64,000 bases of DNA from Bacillota bacterium (lineage in GTDB: Bacteria; Bacillota; Clostridia; Lachnospirales; Cellulosilyticaceae): positions 55,411 to 119,410 of the forward strand of contig JAEWMQ010000036.1 in NCBI GenBank assembly GCA_023393125.1, written 5' to 3'. Below the pieces are notes generated by a model. That model was not told the DNA's origin. It saw only the letters and a list, made by a program, of their open reading frames with translations, and searched no databases. The position numbers were made by a program, and so were the translations under genes. Every line of letters starts with the position of its first letter. Positions within the stretch are counted from its first letter, which is position 1. Below are positions 17,724-25,851 of the stretch, in pieces.

Positions 17724-18539
17724 ATGTGTAAAGCCTTAAAATTTCCTAGAAGTACTTATTATAAGGCTTTGATTAGAGTTCCTTCTAATAGAGAAAAAGA
17801 ATACGCTGAATTCAGCAACAAAGTAAAAGAGTGTTTCTTTGAAAATAAGAAACGTTATGGTTCTATTAAACTCCACAGAGTTCTTAATGAAGCTGGTACA
17901 AAATGCAGCATTAAACGCGTACAAAAACATATGCAGAAGCAAAATCTTCATTCTGTTGTAATAAGAAAGTATCATCACCATGCTAATCAGAGAAAAGTTC
18001 CTGATAACAAGGAAAATATCTTGAATCAAAATTTCTCTGCAACTAGCATTAATCAGAAATGGGTTACTGACATTACATATATCTATGTTTTAAAAGAAGG
18101 TTGGACTTATCTAGCTTCTGTTATGGATCTCTATGACCGAAAGATTATCGGCTATGCATATGGTAAACATATGACCGCAGAATTAGCACTACAAGCAGTT
18201 AAAAATGCTGGTCTAAATGTAAAGAATAAAAAAGGGATAATTCTTCATAGTGATTTAGGAAGCCAATATACAAGCGAAGTATTTGAAAATTATCTCAATA
18301 AAAATGAAATGCTACATTCTTTCAGTCGTAAAGGAAATCCCTATGATAATGCTTGTATAGAATCATTTCACTCAGTATTAAAAAAAGAAGAAATATATCT
18401 TCGTACTTACCAAGATTTCGAAGAGGCTAGTAAAGCCCTCTTTGAATATATAGAATCCTGGTATAACCGAAAAAGGATTCATAGTTCCCTTGGCTATAAA
18501 ACTCCACAACAAGTAGAGGATGAGGCTAGGAGGACATAA
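17724..18539 (+). CDS. IS3-family transposase OrfB (DDE integrase domain)
   Basis: 271 residues from the first ATG; the real product is probably the OrfAB fusion entering this frame at about 17640. It has an HTH_21-like region (KKRYGSIKLHRVLNEAGTK) and an rve integrase core with the catalytic triad WVTDITYIYV, ILHSDLGSQYTS and NACIESFHSVLKKEEI, then the C-terminal YNRKRIHSSLGYKTPQ. No stop or frameshift damage is seen. Confidence 0.95.
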   Translation: MCKALKFPRSTYYKALIRVPSNREKEYAEFSNKVKECFFENKKRYGSIKLHRVLNEAGTKCSIKRVQKHMQKQNLHSVVIRKYHHHANQRKVPDNKENILNQNFSATSINQKWVTDITYIYVLKEGWTYLASVMDLYDRKIIGYAYGKHMTAELALQAVKNAGLNVKNKKGIILHSDLGSQYTSEVFENYLNKNEMLHSFSRKGNPYDNACIESFHSVLKKEEIYLRTYQDFEEASKALFEYIESWYNRKRIHSSLGYKTPQQVEDEARRT

Positions 18540-18682
18540 AAAGTTCAACTTTTTGTGTCCAAGATATTGACCTAACTCCAAGCCTAGTGCCTCTAAAAAC
18601 TCGAACCGGAACCATGGAAGATAGGTCTGCCCTCTCATTTCCTCCCACTAACCCTCCTCATAAACTATCCCTATAGTATTTC

Positions 18683-19627
18683 TCACTCACTTTGCTTATA
18701 GTTCCCTAAAATTTTAAAATACGGACACTGGTCTTTAATCTTGCTTAAAGCAATCAGTACATTGACATCTTGCAAATTACCTTCTAAGTCTGCAAAGAAA
18801 TAGTACTCCCACTTCTTTTCAAGTAAGGGCCTTGATTGAATCTTTAAAAGGTTTAAGCCATTGTAAGCAAAGTGTCCCAGAATATTATAAAGTGAGCCAC
18901 TGGTATGAGCAGTGTCAAAAACAATGCTAATTTTATCACACTCATCTGTAATATGCATTTTTCTAGCTAACACGATAAAACGTGTAAAATTATTTTTATT
19001 AAAGTGGATATTCGCTTCTAGAATATCCAGACCATAAAGACTTGCAGCACGTTTACTAGCTATGGCAGCTTTACTAGCATCTTTAAGCTCTGCTACATGT
19101 TGACACGCTGTAGCCGTATTAATATAAGGTATCTGCTTCATATTGGGATGTGCTTTTAAGAAGGCTTTAGTTTGTGAAAGTCCTTGAGGATGAGAGTAAA
19201 CTTCCCTAATATCCTCTATGCGTGCACCTTTTAGCCCTAATAAGTTATGTTCAATCTTAATCGTCTGCTCTCCAATAATATAAAGCTGATGCTCTTTAAT
19301 TAAATCATATGTATCTAAGACTTCTCCAGCACTGGAGTTTTCTATAGGTACTACTCCATAGTCAATGCTTCCTTCTAATAGGGCATCAAAAACATCTTCA
19401 AAGGAATCATGTGCAATAAGCTCAGACCATTCTCCTTTAAAATAAGTATAAGTGGCTTCTTCACCGTAAGCACCTGGAACACCTTGATAACCCACTCTAG
19501 GAGAGGGCTTAACCGTTTCGTTAATTCCCTCTTCTATTTGGTTTAATATATAACTGCTATGCTGATATAAGTTTTCAATAGATAATTCTAATTTAGCTGT
19601 AATGCCTTTATAGTCTGTTTCTCCCAT
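18683..19627 (-). CDS. pheA: Prephenate dehydratase
   Basis: Converts prephenate to phenylpyruvate (EC 4.2.1.51), the committed step to phenylalanine. 314 residues: about 40 extra N-terminal residues (part helical, too short for a full chorismate mutase), a PDT domain about 44-222 starting GYQGVPGAYGEEA and containing the catalytic NFTRF motif near 212, and an ACT domain about 228-310 (SGSLYNILGHFAYNGLNLLK, IQSRP) for feedback control by phenylalanine. It begins directly after the aroF stop codon (TAA then ATG), with GGGGTGAAATAA inside aroF as ribosome site, so translation is coupled. The attenuator upstream of aroF should control it. Confidence 0.95.
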   Translation of the reverse strand: MGETDYKGITAKLELSIENLYQHSSYILNQIEEGINETVKPSPRVGYQGVPGAYGEEATYTYFKGEWSELIAHDSFEDVFDALLEGSIDYGVVPIENSSAGEVLDTYDLIKEHQLYIIGEQTIKIEHNLLGLKGARIEDIREVYSHPQGLSQTKAFLKAHPNMKQIPYINTATACQHVAELKDASKAAIASKRAASLYGLDILEANIHFNKNNFTRFIVLARKMHITDECDKISIVFDTAHTSGSLYNILGHFAYNGLNLLKIQSRPLLEKKWEYYFFADLEGNLQDVNVLIALSKIKDQCPYFKILGNYKQSE

Positions 19628-20656
19628 TTATTTCACCCCACTAATATGACGATCTTCCACTGCAGCATACTTAGTCATTTTATTCATAATGTGTTCAAAG
19701 CCTTCTGGTGTGACAGATTGTGGCCCATCACAAAGTGCTTTCTCTGGGCTATTATGAACTTCAATAATAAGGCCATCTGCTCCTGCTGCAATAGCGGCTG
19801 CGCACATTGGTTCTACCATATAACGAAGACCTGTAGCATGGCTTGGATCAATGATAATAGGTAAGTGGCTAAGTTTTCTAATGGCTGGAATGGCTGATAA
19901 ATCTAATGTGTTACGTGTGTAGTTTTCGAAGGTTCTAATACCTCTTTCACAGAAGATAACTTGTTCATTCCCACCTGCCATAATGTACTCAGCAGACATA
20001 ATCCATTCTTCAATAGTAGCTGAAAGACCTCTTTTAAGTAAAATAGGTTTTCTTGTTTGACCAAGCTGTTTAAGAAGCGAGAAGTTTTGCATATTTCTAG
20101 CGCCTACTTGGATAATGTCTACATCTTCTACGAATTGATCAAGAGTCGCTGGGTCCATAATTTCTGTAACAATTGGAAGACCTGTTTTAGCTCTAGCAAT
20201 TTTAAGAAGCTCTAACCCTTCTGCCTCAAGCCCTTGGAAGGCATATGGAGAAGTACGAGGTTTGTAAGCCCCTCCTCTAAGGAAAGTAGCACCTGATGCC
20301 TTAACTGCTTCTGCAATTCCCACGATTTGTTCTTCACTTTCTACAGAGCAAGGTCCTGCAATAATAGCAATATCTTTTCCTCCAATTTTTCTGCCTCCAA
20401 TTTCAAATATACTATCATCTGGATGGAAAGCTCTATTGGCTTTCTTGTAAGGCTGCTTCACACGCATTGCTTTATCAACTCTGCTATCTCTTGAAATATC
20501 GTCAACTTCAATAGATGATGTATCGCCAATAACGCCTAAAACTGTACATTGGCTTCCTGTAATTTTTTGAATTTGTATGTCATAACTAGATGTCAGTTCC
20601 TGCATGAGTCTATTAATTTCCTCTTCTGGTGTGTGGTTTTTTATTACAATAATCAT
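19628..20656 (-). CDS. aroF: 3-deoxy-7-phosphoheptulonate synthase, type I-beta
   Basis: First step of the shikimate pathway: PEP plus erythrose-4-phosphate to DAHP (EC 2.5.1.54). 342 residues: an N-terminal ferredoxin-like regulatory domain about 1-70, then the TIM barrel with GPCSVESEEQ near 100, GGAYKPRTSPYAFQG near 128, KRGLSATIEEW near 205 and IDPSHATG near 268. The N-terminal domain is that of the Thermotoga-type enzyme inhibited by Phe/Tyr. Start by GGGAGGGCG before ATG. It is the first full-size gene of the aroF-pheA operon. Confidence 0.95.
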   Translation of the reverse strand: MIIVIKNHTPEEEINRLMQELTSSYDIQIQKITGSQCTVLGVIGDTSSIEVDDISRDSRVDKAMRVKQPYKKANRAFHPDDSIFEIGGRKIGGKDIAIIAGPCSVESEEQIVGIAEAVKASGATFLRGGAYKPRTSPYAFQGLEAEGLELLKIARAKTGLPIVTEIMDPATLDQFVEDVDIIQVGARNMQNFSLLKQLGQTRKPILLKRGLSATIEEWIMSAEYIMAGGNEQVIFCERGIRTFENYTRNTLDLSAIPAIRKLSHLPIIIDPSHATGLRYMVEPMCAAAIAAGADGLIIEVHNSPEKALCDGPQSVTPEGFEHIMNKMTKYAAVEDRHISGVK

Positions 20657-20840
20657 TTTAACGCCCTCCCATATTTTAGTATTAACTATTTTCTTTAGTT
20701 TATTTTTGAAACGATTGTTATTTTTTGGCTTCCATTTATATCAAATTACTGAAATATACCTTGAACTTACTAGAATACTGGGCCCCTTCTTCGTTGTAAG
20801 TCGTCTTATTTCAATAAGTGAGTTTTCAAAGGTAAAAAAT

Positions 20841-20873
20841 AAAGGCCTTATGCTCCTAGGAACATAAGGCCTT
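20841..20873 (-). terminator. Attenuator terminator of the aroF-pheA operon
   Basis: AAAGGCCTTATG (20841-20852) and CATAAGGCCTT (20863-20873) form an 11-12 bp stem; the minus strand continues TTTATTTTTT. It lies between the leader peptide (ends 20911) and the aroF start (20656), so it must be read through for expression. A second hairpin just before it (ATATCTTTT/AAAAGATAT, 20875-20906) is a plausible pause or competing stem. Confidence 0.85.
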
Positions 20874-20910
20874 CATATCTTTTATGAGTTCAAAAAAAAG
20901 ATATATTGAT

Positions 20911-21042
20911 TTAGACTAGTATGCTAGAAGACTTTAACTTATTTTGTTTGCAGCAAAAATAACCAGCGCTAAAATAAAAATAGCCCCAGCTAAAAAAGTA
21001 AAAGTTAAATTGTGCTGCAAGTTTTTTAGTTAAAGTATTCAT
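20911..21042 (-). CDS. Aromatic-rich leader peptide of the aroF-pheA operon
   Basis: 43 codons: ATG at 21042, TAA at 20913, ribosome site AAAGGAGATTTATTG. Residues 11-29 read QFNFYFFSWGYFYFSAGYF: seven Phe, four Tyr and one Trp in 19 positions. This is the arrangement of a ribosome-mediated attenuation leader. Scarce charged tRNA-Phe/Tyr would stall the ribosome in the aromatic run and prevent the terminator at 20841-20873 from forming. It overlaps nothing else and is too short for usual gene finders. Confidence 0.85.
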   Translation of the reverse strand: MNTLTKKLAAQFNFYFFSWGYFYFSAGYFCCKQNKLKSSSILV

Positions 21043-21125
21043 CAATAAATCTCCTTTCTCTCAAGATTTTATTTTTAAATTTTTCAATATTTAATATTAT
21101 TTACTACAGTTTTTAAATTAGGTTT

Positions 21126-21154
21126 ATTATAAGTGGATAATTTTTCTTTGTCAA
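21126..21154 (-). promoter_or_regulatory. Consensus sigma-A promoter of the aroF-pheA operon
   Basis: Minus strand TTGACA (21149-21154), 17-base spacer, TATAAT (21126-21131): both hexamers perfect. It lies 84 bases before the leader peptide. Such a strong promoter fits control by attenuation and not by initiation. Confidence 0.9.
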
Positions 21155-21235
21155 TGTTAATTTTTTAATTTTGACAGCTAGCCTTATTGTGTTTAAGCCA
21201 CTTTCCTTTGTCATTTGGGCTTTAAGCGCTATTTT

Positions 21236-22003
21236 TTAAAATAAGCGCGGTACAATATAACTTTGTCCTGCCTCTTCTATCAGGTGCAATTTTTGCTTAT
21301 AAACGCGTTGCAGTTCTGTTCCCTTTACAATTTGCTTAGGTGTACCTGACATAATTACTTTACCTTCTTCCATAAGTAAAAGTGTTTCACAGCTTTGAAG
21401 TGCTAGGTTGAGGTCATGTAATACCATAATAATCGTTAAGTGACGCTTTGCTTTTAATCTTTCAATACAGTGTAAGAGCTCAATGCTATTATGCATATCT
21501 AACATGGAAGTCGGCTCATCTAGTAGTAAAACCGGCGTATTTTGAAGTAATGCTCTACCAATGAATACCTTTTGAGCTTCTCCTCCACTTAGGGTATTAA
21601 TGGGTTGGTCCTTAAGATGCTCTATTTGCAATTCTTTTAAAAGATCTGCCACTTCTTCTTCAACCTCTTCAGAAAGATTCCCCCACAAATCCATTTCTGT
21701 ATATTTTCCCATTAAAAGCATTTCATAGACGCTAAAATCTACTTGTCTTGTATTTTCTTGAAAAACAAAGCTTACCTTTTTAGCATAATCCTTAACGTGA
21801 AAGCTTCTTATATCTTGATCTTTATAAAAAATCGTGTTTTTAGGTGGCATGATAAGATTCATGATATGCTTTAAGAGGGTACTTTTTCCTGCTCCATTAG
21901 GACCAATAATCCCATAGGTCTTACCTTCTTCAAACTGGAAGGAAATATTTTTTAGGATTGTCTTATGACTTCTTTCATAACTTAAGTTCTCAATACGAAT
22001 CAC
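21236..22003 (-). CDS. btuD: Cobalamin ABC transporter ATPase
   Basis: 255-residue ABC ATPase of the FecE/BtuD type: Walker A GPNGAGKST near 36, signature LSGGEAQ near 137, Walker B VLLLDEPT near 157. It starts with GTG, which overlaps the permease stop as TAGTG; GGAGGGAAA precedes it inside the permease gene. Last gene of the riboswitch-controlled btuF-btuC-btuD operon. The sequence alone would also allow iron-siderophore transport; the cobalamin riboswitch upstream decides for B12. Confidence 0.9.
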   Translation of the reverse strand: MIRIENLSYERSHKTILKNISFQFEEGKTYGIIGPNGAGKSTLLKHIMNLIMPPKNTIFYKDQDIRSFHVKDYAKKVSFVFQENTRQVDFSVYEMLLMGKYTEMDLWGNLSEEVEEEVADLLKELQIEHLKDQPINTLSGGEAQKVFIGRALLQNTPVLLLDEPTSMLDMHNSIELLHCIERLKAKRHLTIIMVLHDLNLALQSCETLLLMEEGKVIMSGTPKQIVKGTELQRVYKQKLHLIEEAGQSYIVPRLF

Positions 22004-23025
22004 TAGCTTTCCCTCCTACGTTCCTTATAAATCAAATACATAAAGTAAGGTGCTCCAAATAAGGCTGTGACAATGCCTAAGGGCAGTTCACCTTTACTAG
22101 ATACTGCTCTTGCTAAATCATCACAAAAGAGGACAAAGTACATTCCAAAAAAGCCACACAGTGGTAAGGTTCTCTTGTAATTAGACCCAAAGAGTAGTCT
22201 AACCATATGAGGAATAATAAGTCCTACGAAACCAATCGTCCCTGTAAAAGCTACATTGGTAGCAATTAAAATACTACTGGCTACCAAAAGTATTTTTCTT
22301 ACTTTACTTACATCTACCCCCATTGCTTTAGCCGCTTCTTCGCCCATTAAAAGTAAGTTCAGTTCCTTACGATAAATAAAAAATAGACATAAAATAGGGA
22401 CAGTAATAGCCAATAAAATACCTACTCGCCTATAAGATGCGGCATTTAAAGAACCCATTCCCCATACAAATACAGCTAATTGCTTATCTTCACTTTGAAT
22501 ACGTATATAAGATAAGAGGGCTGAAAAGAAATAATTAATAGCAAGCCCTGAAAGTAGCAACCTAATAGGTGATACCTTTCCTTTTATACCTGATAGGCTA
22601 ATAACTAAGGCATTGGCAATCATAGCACCTACAAAGGCCCATACAGGTAAAAAGCCGCCTAATATAAAGCCCATAGCTGCCCCTAAAGATGCTCCTGATG
22701 AAACACCTAACATATAAGGATCTGCCATATCATTTCTAAAAAGAGATTGGTAGACAGCCCCAGTTACGGCTAAGTTAATTCCCGTAAGCAATGCCATTAA
22801 AATTCTAGGGATTCTCAGCTGCCATACGATTGTTTCCTGTCCAGCTGTAATATGCTCACTAAGAGGCACTAGCTTTAGCTTAGCACCGATAATATTTAAA
22901 ATATCACCTACAGTAATATCAGCTACACCTATAATAATGGAGATACATGCAAATAAAATCAGACATAAAGTTAATAGGAAATATAAGTAGCTTATATTTC
23001 CTATTACAGTATTTTTATGTTTCAT
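22003..23025 (-). CDS. btuC: Cobalamin ABC transporter permease
   Basis: 340-residue FecCD/BtuC-family membrane protein with about ten hydrophobic segments. It has the family motif RIPRILMALLTGINLAVTGA near 72, GVSSGASLGAAMG near 105, and GFVGLIIPHMVRLLFG near 270, the region that contacts the ATPase. It starts 1 base after the btuF stop and overlaps btuD by 1 base. Translocates corrinoid delivered by the lipoprotein BtuF. Confidence 0.9.
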   Translation of the reverse strand: MKHKNTVIGNISYLYFLLTLCLILFACISIIIGVADITVGDILNIIGAKLKLVPLSEHITAGQETIVWQLRIPRILMALLTGINLAVTGAVYQSLFRNDMADPYMLGVSSGASLGAAMGFILGGFLPVWAFVGAMIANALVISLSGIKGKVSPIRLLLSGLAINYFFSALLSYIRIQSEDKQLAVFVWGMGSLNAASYRRVGILLAITVPILCLFFIYRKELNLLLMGEEAAKAMGVDVSKVRKILLVASSILIATNVAFTGTIGFVGLIIPHMVRLLFGSNYKRTLPLCGFFGMYFVLFCDDLARAVSSKGELPLGIVTALFGAPYFMYLIYKERRRES

Positions 23026-23026
23026 C

Positions 23027-24028
23027 TTACTTCACAAGTTCTGGATGAATTTTTTGCGCCATCTCTACGAGGGCATCTGCTACTCTAGGGCCTTGTCTTG
23101 AAATACTATCTCCATCTATCTCATAAACTTTGCCTTCTTTCACAGCTCTTAAATCTTTATAAAAATCAGTACTTGCCATTTGCGTAGCCATATCCATACC
23201 TGATGGGCCAATAATAATATCTGGATCACCATCAGCTATTTGCTCTTTACTAATAGACCAACCTGAGATTTCCTGGGCAATGTTAGTAGCCCCTGCTAAC
23301 TCAATGATTTCACCAATGAAGGTATCTCCACCTGCACCAAAATCACTTTCACCAAAGCCTACTGAGTAATAAACCTTTGGCAGCTCAGTTAAATTAAGCT
23401 CTTTAATAGCTACTTGTAAATCAGCTACTTTTTGTTTCATTTCACCAATAACTTCTGTAGCTTTTTCATCTGTACCTGTAAGTACACCTACTTTTTCAAT
23501 AGCAGAGTAAGTGCCTTCAAAGCTTTCTTGTTCATTAAGGAATGCAACGTTAATGCCTACTTCTCTTAATTTACCAATGACTTCATCTGAAACATGAGTC
23601 GCTCCTACAACTAAGTCTGGATTTAAGTCCACAATAGCTTCTACATTAGGGTCAGAAGTTCCTCCTACTTCTGGAACTGATGTAATGCTTTCTGGATAAT
23701 TACAGTATTTAGTACGTCCTACTATTTTATCTTCTAAGCCTAAAGCACAAAGAATCTCTGTAGTACTTGGTGCTAATGAGATAATTCTCTCTGGTTTCTT
23801 TGTTAACGTAATTTCTGTGCCTGTCGAATCTGTAATGGTCACATTAAATGCTTCATCAGCTTCATTTGATGGCTGACTTGAAGCTTCTGCTGATACTTCA
23901 GGTGAAGTACTTGGTACTAACGCCTCACCTTGATTGTTGCTACTACAACCTACTAATAATAACCCCATTAAAAAAGTTACTAGTAATAAGCTAAGCGCTC
24001 TGCCTTTAAACGTCTTACTACTTCTCAT
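23027..24028 (-). CDS. btuF: Cobalamin-binding lipoprotein
   Basis: 333-residue periplasmic-binding protein of the BtuF/FecB fold, anchored as a lipoprotein (signal 1-27, lipobox LLVGC), followed by a Ser/Glu/Ala-rich linker. Domain sequence begins ERIISLAPSTTEILCALGL and includes VGRTKYCNYPE, as in cobalamin-binding BtuF, and DLVVGATHVS. Start by TAGGAGGC. First gene after the cobalamin riboswitch and its terminator, so repressed when B12 is plentiful. Confidence 0.92.
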   Translation of the reverse strand: MRSSKTFKGRALSLLLVTFLMGLLLVGCSSNNQGEALVPSTSPEVSAEASSQPSNEADEAFNVTITDSTGTEITLTKKPERIISLAPSTTEILCALGLEDKIVGRTKYCNYPESITSVPEVGGTSDPNVEAIVDLNPDLVVGATHVSDEVIGKLREVGINVAFLNEQESFEGTYSAIEKVGVLTGTDEKATEVIGEMKQKVADLQVAIKELNLTELPKVYYSVGFGESDFGAGGDTFIGEIIELAGATNIAQEISGWSISKEQIADGDPDIIIGPSGMDMATQMASTDFYKDLRAVKEGKVYEIDGDSISRQGPRVADALVEMAQKIHPELVK

Positions 24029-24159
24029 TTTTCTAGCCTCCTATGCTATTTTTTAGATTGATCTTCTCAATCTTCCTTTTTAGAGAACTATAGCCTTATG
24101 CTATTTAACAAATGTTCTCTTCTTACTTATTTTACTTTGCAAGATTTTTATATTTTAGC

Positions 24160-24196
24160 AAAATAAAACAGCTGCCTAAGATATTCTTAAGGCAGC
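24160..24196 (-). terminator. Riboswitch expression-platform terminator
   Basis: GCTGCCTAAG (24171-24180) and CTTAAGGCAGC (24186-24196) pair; the minus strand continues GTTTTATTTT. It is located between the cobalamin aptamer and btuF. The hairpin AACTATC...GATAGTT around 24211-24229 is a candidate competing structure. Confidence 0.8.
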
Positions 24197-24273
24197 ATAA
24201 ATAGCACCATCAACTATTTTTGATAGTTTCACGTACTATTCTCTCCCTCCGAAAGAATACTTTCTCACACATG

Positions 24274-24420
24274 TAAGGCAGGTCTCCTGGCTCATAGTTC
24301 TTCCTCTGGCACCTTCCCATAAACCTTAGTTTACAGTGGTCTATGCCTTCGTCCCTATTAACAGTAGCGGGGGCTGCAGCTCTTAACTTTCCCTATTAAG
24401 TCCTTACGGACACCTTATAT
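24274..24420 (-). promoter_or_regulatory. Cobalamin (adenosylcobalamin-type) riboswitch
   Basis: The minus strand carries the classical conserved blocks in order: AATAGGGAAA, GCTGCAGCCCCCGCTACTGT, and the 3' B12 box GAGCCAGGAGACCTGCC. The length of about 147 bases is normal. With the terminator at 24160-24196 it should switch off btuFCD when cobalamin binds. The leader region 24029-24585 holds nothing else I can name. Confidence 0.97.
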
Positions 24421-24585
24421 GCTTTATTCATTTGTATTATTTCTGTATAATCATGGCACAATCCCAAAAATCTGTCAAGTGAAACTACATTAATGCTCAC
24501 TAACTTACCTATTACTATTTTGTTTCACTTTATTCTATATTCTTGTTCAACTGCTTTTATTCTTTATTACTTCTATATTTTTCGA

Positions 24586-25710
24586 TTATTTCCAAACTTC
24601 CCTAGCAATCTCTTGTACTAATTGAATCTTCGCCCATTGCTCTTCTTCTGTGATTTTGTTGCCTTCTTCTGTAGAAGCAAAACCACATTGTGGACTTAAA
24701 GCTAATCGTTCCAAAGGAATATATTTTTCTGCTTCATGAATTCTTCTAATTATTTCATCTTTATTTTCTAACTTAGGGGACTTCGTTGTAATTAAGCCCA
24801 GTACTACTTTTTTCTCTCCATCTATATACTTAAGGGGCTCAAAATCGCCAGAACGTTCATCGTCAAACTCTAAATAATAAGCTTTCACATTTTCTTCTCC
24901 AAATAAAAATGGTGCAATTGGTCCATAGCCACCTTGTGATGCCCATGTTGAATGATAATTTCCTCGACAGACATGGGTTGTTATACATAAATCTTCTGGT
25001 AGTCCCTCAATGGCTAAATTATTTATCTTCACGTAAAGCTGTGCTAAAGTTTCTCTAGAAACACTACCACCTTGACGAGCTTCCCAATAAGCTGTATCAC
25101 AAAACATCCCCCAAGTACAATCATCTAACTGTACATTTCTACAACCAGCTTCATATAAATCTATCATTACCCTTTGGTATGCGGCAGCAATATCTTTTAC
25201 CAAGGCTTCATCATCTGTATAATACTTTCGTGTTTCGATTAAGTTTTCTCCACGTTGAAGTTCTGCTAATAACTGCGCTGGAGCTGGTAGCGTTTGTCTA
25301 GCAACCACTGTTTCATCCTCTAATGCTTTAACAAACTTAAAATGCTCTACAAAAGGATGACTTTCTCCTGAAATCTTTCCAACCACCACTGCTGTTTCAG
25401 GTCTGGTGACTTCATCATTAAAACGATAACCTTCCTTAGCTTCAACTTTCTCGATTCCATTAAGTCCCCACATAAAATCAAGATGCCACCAGCTTCTTCT
25501 AAATTCTCCATCTGTAATTACTTCTAAGCCCGCTTCTTTCTGTTTAACAATAAGTTCTTCTATAGCTCTGTCTTCTACCTTGGTTAACTCTCCTTGTGTC
25601 ATTTCTCCGTTATAATAAGCTAATCTGGCATTCTTTAAATATTCTGGTCTTAAAAAACTTCCTACTATATCTACACGAAATGGTGCATTTTTTATTCCTA
25701 ATCTACCCAT
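24586..25710 (-). CDS. MetE C-domain-like (B12-independent) methionine synthase family protein
   Basis: 374-residue single-domain homologue of the catalytic half of MetE (YxjG/YxjH type). Zinc ligands are visible: His and Cys in THVCRGNYHS near 245 and Cys in LSPQCGFAS near 340. VDIVGSFLRP near 14 and DGEFRRSWW near 67 are typical. It transfers a methyl group to a thiol such as homocysteine; the methyl donor for short forms is not settled. It sits between a LysR gene on the same strand (142 bases upstream) and the B12 riboswitch, and is not itself behind the riboswitch. Methionine salvage is the likely setting. Confidence 0.82.
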   Translation of the reverse strand: MGRLGIKNAPFRVDIVGSFLRPEYLKNARLAYYNGEMTQGELTKVEDRAIEELIVKQKEAGLEVITDGEFRRSWWHLDFMWGLNGIEKVEAKEGYRFNDEVTRPETAVVVGKISGESHPFVEHFKFVKALEDETVVARQTLPAPAQLLAELQRGENLIETRKYYTDDEALVKDIAAAYQRVMIDLYEAGCRNVQLDDCTWGMFCDTAYWEARQGGSVSRETLAQLYVKINNLAIEGLPEDLCITTHVCRGNYHSTWASQGGYGPIAPFLFGEENVKAYYLEFDDERSGDFEPLKYIDGEKKVVLGLITTKSPKLENKDEIIRRIHEAEKYIPLERLALSPQCGFASTEEGNKITEEEQWAKIQLVQEIAREVWK

Positions 25711-25851
25711 AACTTTTCCTCTTTTCTTTTAAGTAATATGTCCCGTAAGACTGACAATTAGATTTGTGCTTTTCTTAAAAGAAAGTATATCAGTTCATTA
25801 TGTTATTGCATAATACTTATGGCATCCTGTTTGATATAGATTTTAACTATC

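Larger units (their letters stand above)
17322..18580 (+). mobile_element. Complete IS3-family insertion sequence, 1259 bp
   Basis: The ends are TGGAGTTAG (17322-17330) and CTAACTCCA (18572-18580), part of an imperfect inverted repeat of about 38 bases that includes TGGACACAAAA near 17341 and its complement ending at 18561. It is flanked by 3-base duplications AGC (17319-17321, 18581-18583). Removing the IS and one AGC restores 24 bases (17305 to 18590) that match copy A at 3207-3230 in 22 of 24 positions, which proves the boundaries. It carries orfA and orfB with a frameshift site; the DDE residues are intact, so it may still be active. Confidence 0.95.
17154..18671 (+). repeat. Long imperfect hairpin repeat, copy B (split by IS)
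   Basis: Same family as copy A in the opposite orientation. The 5' arm and apex occupy 17154-17318 and the 3' arm 18581-18671. The outer apical stem is TTTGGATG/CATCCAAA (17254-17261, 17305-17312) and the inner stem is GTGCGA/TCGCAC (17269-17274, 17296-17301). Homology to copy A begins even earlier, about 17067 (TTTATACGTTATTATTG). The IS sits just after the apical hairpin. The 3' arm ends about 12 bases before the pheA stop codon, so an intact RNA from here would run antisense into pheA. Confidence 0.85.

Noticed and set aside
17341..18561. IS boundaries at the TGGACACAAAA inverted repeat
   Set aside because: These ends have no matching target duplication, and comparison with the empty site in copy A shows the element extends to TGGAGTTAG at 17322 and CTAACTCCA at 18580.
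20657..21125. T-box riboswitch upstream of aroF
   Set aside because: No T-box core sequence or specifier arm is visible; the leader peptide and terminator explain the region better.
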